Of a stretch of DNA of 64,000 nucleotides, positions 59,933 to 64,000 are shown piece by piece. This stretch comes from Trogon surrucura (Eukaryota; Chordata; Aves; Trogoniformes; Trogonidae). Under the pieces are notes generated by a model. That model was not told the origin of the DNA, did not search any database, and was given only the letters and a program-made list of their open reading frames with translations. Position 1 is the first letter of the stretch, and each line of letters opens with the position of its first letter. The stretch spans positions 203,443,971 to 203,507,970 of the forward strand of contig CM036617.1 of assembly GCA_020746105.1 (NCBI GenBank). The letters run 5' to 3'. The position numbers were made by a program, and so were the translations under genes.

Positions 59933-60632
59933 GTGAGGGTCGTCAGGAGCGATCTTCACCCCCCCCAGCGTCGCCTCTGTCAGCGGGGCATGCATAGGTG
60001 TCCGGAGGGCCCATTTTTTGCAGACGTAGGATGACTTGACGGTTTGTGTACCTTCGCGCTTGCACACCGTTGAGCTTTCGCGCTTGCAGGGCAGCTGCCT
60101 TATCTGCAATTACATCGGTGAGCTCACACACCGGTGGGCTTGCAAGACAACAGCTGTATTGGCGGTTGAGGCGGGCCCAGAAGTTGTTGTTCAGAGCTTC
60201 GAGCCCCCTGGCTTATCAGGGCTGGGCCCTGAAGTTGTCTTTATCAATAGTCAAGTCAAGTCGTGGGGCTTATCAGGGCTGAGCTCTGAAGTTGTTGTTT
60301 TAGAACTTATCAGAGGTCCCAGTTTGTAACGGCAGCCTTGTCGTTTAGGTTTTAACACAGTCTCTTCTTCACAGAGTCTTTTAGCAAGGATGAAACAAAT
60401 ATTTCTTCATGGGGCATTTTAGCAAGTTTTAACACCAGCAAGGTTGAGGCAAAAGTTCTTAAAACAGTCTCTTACACGGTGTGACTAGCATTGAACACTG
60501 ATTAGGTAGCTTCTTCCTTCCATCTCACTACACAGAAAACTATGCAGTATGATGTATTTTGTTTTCTTAGAGTTTTCTTGATCTTATTGTCATTTTTACT
60601 TAGTTTCTTCCCAACATTCCTGAATATATGTA

Positions 60633-60758
60633 CAGTTACAAGAAAAAGTATGTAAACCTTTTGGACTTTCATGGTGTTCTGCATAAATTTGTCATAAAAT
60701 GTGATCTCATCACCATCTAAGTCAAGAGTACTGACAAATATAATGTGCCTAAAATAAT
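60633..60758 (+). mobile_element. Tc1/mariner-like transposon fragment, left arm
   Basis: After a TA dinucleotide (60631-60632, the Tc1-type target site) the sequence CAGTTACAAGAAAAAGTATG begins what looks like a Tc1-like terminal repeat. A related motif, ACTGGAAAAAAAGTAAGTGA, recurs at 62002-62021 in the same orientation, as in IR/DR-type Tc1 ends that carry an inner direct repeat. Removing the CR1 insertion places the two motifs about 200 bp apart. No transposase reading frame remains. Assignment rests on this layout and on familiarity with the terminal sequence, not on a search. Confidence 0.45.
60751..60758. repeat. CR1 target-site duplication, left copy
   Basis: AAAATAAT, identical to 61921-61928 on the far side of the CR1. 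Confidence 0.85.
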
Positions 60759-61920
60759 CACAGAATCACAGAATCACAGAATGTTAGAGGTTGGAAGGGA
60801 CCTCAAAAGATCATCTAGTCCAACCCCCCCGCCAGAGCAGGACCACCTACAGTAGAGTGCACAGGAACGTGTCCAGGTGGGTTTTGAATGTCTCCAAAGA
60901 AGGAGATTCCACAACCTCCCTGGGCAGCCTGTTCCAGTGCTCTGTCACCCTCACAGTGAAAAAGTTTTTCCTCATATTTTTATGGAACCTCCTATGTTCC
61001 AGCTTCCACCCATTGCCCCTTGTCCTGTCAGTGGACGCCGCTGAAAAGATCCTGGCTCCATCTTCCTGACATTCCCCCTTGACATATTTATAAACATTAA
61101 TGAGGTCACCCCTCAGCCTCCTCTTCTCCAAGCTAAAGAGACCCAGCTCCTTCAGCCTTTCCTCATAAGGAAGATGTTCCACTCCCTTAACCATCTTTGT
61201 GGCTCTGCGCTGGACTCTCTCAAGCAGCTCCCTGTCCTTCTTGAACTGAGGGGCCCAGAACTGGACACAATATTCCAGATGTGGCCTCACCAGGGCAGAG
61301 TAGAGGGGCAGGAGAACCTCTCTTGACCTACTTGATACTCCCCTTCTAATACACCCCAGGATGCCATTGGCCTTCGTGGCCACGAGGGCACATTGCTGGC
61401 TCATGGTCATCCTGCTGTCCACTAGAACCCCCAGGTCCCTTTCCCCTGAGCTACTCTCCAGCAGGGCAGTCCCCAACCTGTACTGGAACCTGGGGTTATT
61501 CTTTCCCAAGTGCAAAACTCTACACTTGCCCTTGTTGAACTTCATAAGATTTCTCCCCGCCCAGCCCTCCAGCCTGTCCAGGTCTCTTTGAATGGCTGCA
61601 CAGCCTTCTGGTGTGTCAACCACTCCCCCCAACTTCGTATCATCAGCAAACTTGCTGACAACATTCTCTAATCCCTTGTTCAGATCATTGATAAATATAC
61701 TAAACAGCACCGACCCGAGCACTGACCCCTGAGGGACCCCACTAGACACAGGCATCCAGCCAGACTCAGCCCCATTGACCACAACCCTCTGGCTTCTTCC
61801 CTTCAACCAGTTCTCGACCCACCTCACTACTTGGTCATCCAGACCACACTTCCTCAGTTTACCTATGAGGATGCTGTGGGAGACGGTGTCAAAGGCCTTG
61901 CTGATATCCAGATAGACCAC
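60759..61920 (-). mobile_element. Youngest CR1 LINE, 1162 bp, with target duplications
   Basis: The 3' end at 60759 carries three ATTCTGTG-type microrepeats, and the 3' UTR is 88 nt. ORF2 is open from the truncation point to its natural stop. Perfect 8-bp duplications AAAATAAT (60751-60758 and 61921-61928) flank the element. 5' truncation falls just upstream of RT motif A, so it was dead on arrival as an autonomous element. It interrupts a Tc1-like transposon fragment. Confidence 0.95.
60847..61920 (-). CDS. CR1 ORF2 fragment: reverse transcriptase C-terminal half
   Basis: 358 codons are open on the minus strand. The frame also reads 40 codons upstream to a chance ATG at 62040 in flanking DNA; those residues (hydrophobic, AT-encoded) are not CR1. 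CR1 sequence starts at [11 protein letters not shown], which is RT motif A with its catalytic Asp. Motif B is [11 protein letters not shown] (about 59 residues on), and motif C FADDTK has the catalytic Asp pair intact. Then follow the thumb/connection region with [17 protein letters not shown] and the usual CR1 C-terminus ([20 protein letters not shown] ... FLCTLL). The N-terminal endonuclease and RT fingers are absent through 5' truncation. A CR1 ORF2 protein makes cDNA at a nicked target; this fragment cannot. It is very likely unexpressed. Confidence 0.9.
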   Translation of the reverse strand: MVYLDISKAFDTVSHSILIGKLRKCGLDDQVVRWVENWLKGRSQRVVVNGAESGWMPVSSGVPQGSVLGSVLFSIFINDLNKGLENVVSKFADDTKLGGVVDTPEGCAAIQRDLDRLEGWAGRNLMKFNKGKCRVLHLGKNNPRFQYRLGTALLESSSGERDLGVLVDSRMTMSQQCALVATKANGILGCIRRGVSSRSREVLLPLYSALVRPHLEYCVQFWAPQFKKDRELLERVQRRATKMVKGVEHLPYEERLKELGLFSLEKRRLRGDLINVYKYVKGECQEDGARIFSAASTDRTRGNGWKLEHRRFHKNMRKNFFTVRVTEHWNRLPREVVESPSLETFKTHLDTFLCTLL

Positions 61921-62200
61921 AAAATAATAACACAAAATAAAAAATAATAACACAAAACTCCATGTTTTTATTGAACACGCTCTTTCAATATTCAAAATGC
62001 TACTGGAAAAAAAGTAAGTGAACCCTTGAATTGACCACAAAAAAGCTAATCGAAGTCAGGTGTTAGTGTACCAGGAGTCTTGTTAGGAAAATGAGTTTGG
62101 AGCTGCAGACAAGAGCTAGACTGTGATAAAAACCACTCAAACTTTTTGAGTTTGCTCCACACAAGATGTTCACACAAGAGTTCTGCTACAGAATTTTTGA
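61921..62200 (+). mobile_element. Tc1/mariner-like fragment, right arm
   Basis: Continues the element beyond the CR1: TCCATGTTTTTATTGAACAC, the inner repeat motif at 62002-62021, then GACCACAAAAAAGCTAATCG and GAGCTGCAGACAAGAGCTAG. The latter two I associate with the far end of the same transposon type, implying an internal deletion that removed the transposase. A matching inverted right terminal repeat was not found, so the right edge is approximate and the element is probably truncated. Confidence 0.4.
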
Positions 62201-63167
62201 ACAGAGAGTCAGATGTAAGGTAATACTTAATTGTAAAATACTTAAATGTATTATGGCCTCTATCTTTGCTACTCTCACCATAAATTTTCTATTATCTTTC
62301 CATTTTTCCTTGCTTTCCAGTTCTCCCCTAAGGTTTTACTGACTCAGTTCAGTTTTAAGTCTGCACCTTGCCTCCTGTGCTCTTCCTTTCATCTTTGGTG
62401 ATTACTCTCCATCTCTGTGAACACATTTCTACTTCCCTTTGTTTTCCACATTGCTTGTCCCCTGTTTACCCGGAGTTCCTCCTGATCTGGGGCTCCAAGC
62501 ACTGAGCAGAGCAGGTGAAAGATTGCTAATACCTTCTAGCTCTATCACTTCACTAACTGCTGGAATTAGGAACTGCTGTAATTGGACAACACACAGATAT
62601 GTCCAGAATACTGTGTAAAGTGCATTAAAAACTTTTGCGTTAAAGGAACCCATCAAGTCTTTTTCTACGTCCTAAAAATTCCTTGTCTGCCTTTAGCAGA
62701 GCTGTCACTTTTTATAGATTATAGCTAAGTGTCCCAGTCAGAATAAGATTCTCATATAATTTACATATATATACATAATTTTACATAAAAGTATACTTTT
62801 ACATATAATTTCCTATATCAGGTGTAATCCTTTAGTTCTGTGCTCAAAGGCTTATTAAGAGAGAAGGATACCCTTTATGCCATTCGTGGTTCAGAATACC
62901 ATTATCTCACTCCCTATTGGTAGCAATGCCTTTGTTGTGTGAGAGCTGATATTGGTAACTACACTTCACTTGTCAGTAGTACTTGACTGCTGGGACAAAG
63001 CTTCCTTAGCAAAGATCTTCTGATACGGAATTCACCTGCACTGCAGATCTGGATAAGCAAGAAATTTACAACCCTACTGGCATGCTGCAAATCTTGTTCT
63101 TATGCATATATTTTTTTTAAAATTATTTTGCTGTTCATGTTTTGTTTGAATAAAACCTGTATTCCAG
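62201..63167. other. Unannotated DNA
   Basis: AT-rich, including ATATATACATAATTTTACAT-type simple sequence near 62765-62790. The pyrimidine tract before the candidate exon at 63168 closes the stretch. Confidence 0.5.
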
Positions 63168-63279
63168 TACGAAAATGAGTATTCTGATGCTCAACTGGCT
63201 TGGAGAAGCGGCGAGGAAATCAGTGAAGACTACCAACCAGCACCTTGCCATGATAACTCAGAGCACAATGAGACATCAG
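63168..63279 (+). CDS. Candidate internal coding exon, unrecognised
   Basis: The acceptor AAAACCTGTATTCCAG ends at 63167 and the donor is ACATCAG|GTGTTTG at 63279/63280. The 112-nt exon is open in the frame starting TAC GAA AAT (37 codons plus one base). The peptide is acidic and hydrophilic: EYSDAQLAWRSGEEISEDYQ, then a His/Asn/Glu-rich stretch. Two CpGs (GAAGCGGCGAGG) survive. Phase-0 entry matches the phase-0 exit of the candidate exon at 44977. I cannot name the protein. The + ATG frame at 63175 is a different frame and is probably only a shadow. Confidence 0.35.
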
Positions 63280-63414
63280 GTGTTTGACTTCTTCCTCTGC
63301 CTCTTCTCCCTCAGAGGAAGGGTCCCAGTGCATAGCTGCCTGCTAAGAACTAAGGGGAGGTCAGAGCAGGCAGTGACTTTTGATCCAACTAGGTGGCAAC
63401 AGAGTTGCAAGATG

Positions 63415-63545
63415 TTGAGATCAATAAAAACAATCAATTAAATGACTAAGGTATCACAGATGGCTAGATCAATTAAAGGCAATCAATTAAATAGCTAAGA
63501 GATCACAGATGGGTGGATAAATTAATAGTGCAAATAAATCAAATA
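63415..63545 (+). repeat. Tandem repeat, 49-bp unit, about 2.6 copies
   Basis: CAATCAATTAAATGACTAAG (63431) recurs as CAATCAATTAAATAGCTAAG (63480), each followed by a (G/A)ATCACAGATGG block and AATTAA. A partial unit lies upstream (GATCAATAAAAA) and a diverged one downstream. Not a known family to me. Confidence 0.8.
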
Positions 63546-64000
63546 TTCAGGATGCTCAGGAGGAATTTAACCTGAGAAGATAATCATGGGGTGAATATCA
63601 GTGGGTGTAGTGTTTAGAGTGATGGTTGTGTGAAAACTGGCACATTTGTGGTGTGATGAGTGTGTGACGCTCTGTGCTCTATTCTGCAGAGCTATTATTT
63701 CCATGGACTATGGGGCTATTATTTTCCATGGAGTTTTTTCATGCTGTCATTCATCTCTCCTGCTAGTCTTAGACACGTTGTTGTTGATTTTTGCCCTTGG
63801 TGAGGATTTAACTGTGAAAATCTGTAGATATGGAGAACTTGAATATCAGTCTGCAAAACCATGTGACTTTATAACGGATATTAGATTTAATGTTTAGCAA
63901 AAATAAGTTTATCTTGTTATAAATTCCCTCTCAGGTAAATCTAATGAATCAAGTGGAATTGACTCCTTACACTATAAATCTACAGACAGGAATTGTTTCT
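63546..64000. other. Unannotated DNA at window end
   Basis: A short + frame (63646-63897) has no recognisable motif. Nothing else seen. Confidence 0.5.

Larger units (their letters stand above)
59584..60476 (-). mobile_element. Young CpG-rich solo ERV LTR (893 bp), minus strand
   Basis: Read on the minus strand it begins TGTAAGAGACTGTTTTAAGA and ends ...GGCTCAAGACA. Flanking 5-mers are GGGTG and CGGTG (one mismatch). The promoter layout is complete: U3 with repeated motifs, TATAAAA (complement of 59877-59883), and AATAAA (complement of 59693-59698) about 185 nt downstream of TATA. CpG density is far above the rest of the window, so the copy is recent. U3 carries two copies of GCTTATCAGGGCTG (60211 and 60268) with CTGAAGTTGT, and two of TTCGCGCTTGCA (60053-60064 and 60077-60088). 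No gag, pol or env sequence is present. The family is not identified. Confidence 0.75.

Noticed and set aside
60791-61069. + strand frames across the CR1 as genes
   Set aside because: Antisense shadows of the CR1 ORF2 and its 3' UTR.
61921-62040. First 40 codons of the long minus-strand frame as part of the CR1 protein
   Set aside because: They lie beyond the target duplication in flanking Tc1-like/AT-rich DNA, so the fusion is accidental.

Overview
This window looks like gene-poor nuclear DNA from a bird. The main reason is the density of CR1 LINE copies ending in the avian-type 3' microrepeat (units like ATTCTGTG or ATTCTATG, no poly-A tail), together with solo LTRs of the kind common in avian genomes. 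DNA between repeats is AT-rich, CpG-poor and broken by stops in all frames. No bacterial signals, rRNA operon, CRISPR array or complete host protein-coding gene is visible. A crocodilian or turtle source is possible but less likely given the LTR types.

Layout. 1-13.9 kb: a full-length decayed tRNA-Leu(AAG) copy just upstream of an old CR1 (2.3-2.9 kb); a degenerate ERV subrepeat block followed by an LTR (5.5-6.7 kb); another LTR-like block (8.6-9.5 kb); a well-delimited solo LTR with 5-bp target duplications (12.13-12.94 kb); a minus-strand CR1 (13.5-13.9 kb). 20.6-22.4 kb: a 153-nt pure purine tract, then a long old CR1 carrying reverse-transcriptase remnants and a tiny second CR1 end inside it. 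26.2-28.5 kb: a GGAGA satellite at a CR1 3' end, that CR1 split by a solo LTR, then a 1-kb CR1. 29.5-30.0 kb: ERV subrepeat/LTR-like block. 30-40 kb: long repeat-poor stretch with one exon-like open segment. 40.3-52.4 kb: four CR1 loci, including a CR1 inserted inside a CR1. 57.5-58.0 kb: two abutting CR1 copies. 59.6-62.2 kb: a young CpG-rich LTR, then a Tc1-like DNA transposon fragment interrupted by the youngest CR1, which keeps a 358-codon open frame.

The only hints of host coding sequence are two exon-like segments on the + strand (44862-44977 and 63168-63279). Their splice sites and phases are compatible, but I do not recognise the peptides. If real, the region between them would be an 18-kb intron. 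I found no convincing novel biological system. The value here is in a datable stack of nested insertions: CR1 in Tc1-like element, LTR in CR1, CR1 in CR1. Element family names and similarity statements rest on my knowledge of avian repeats and were not checked by any search.
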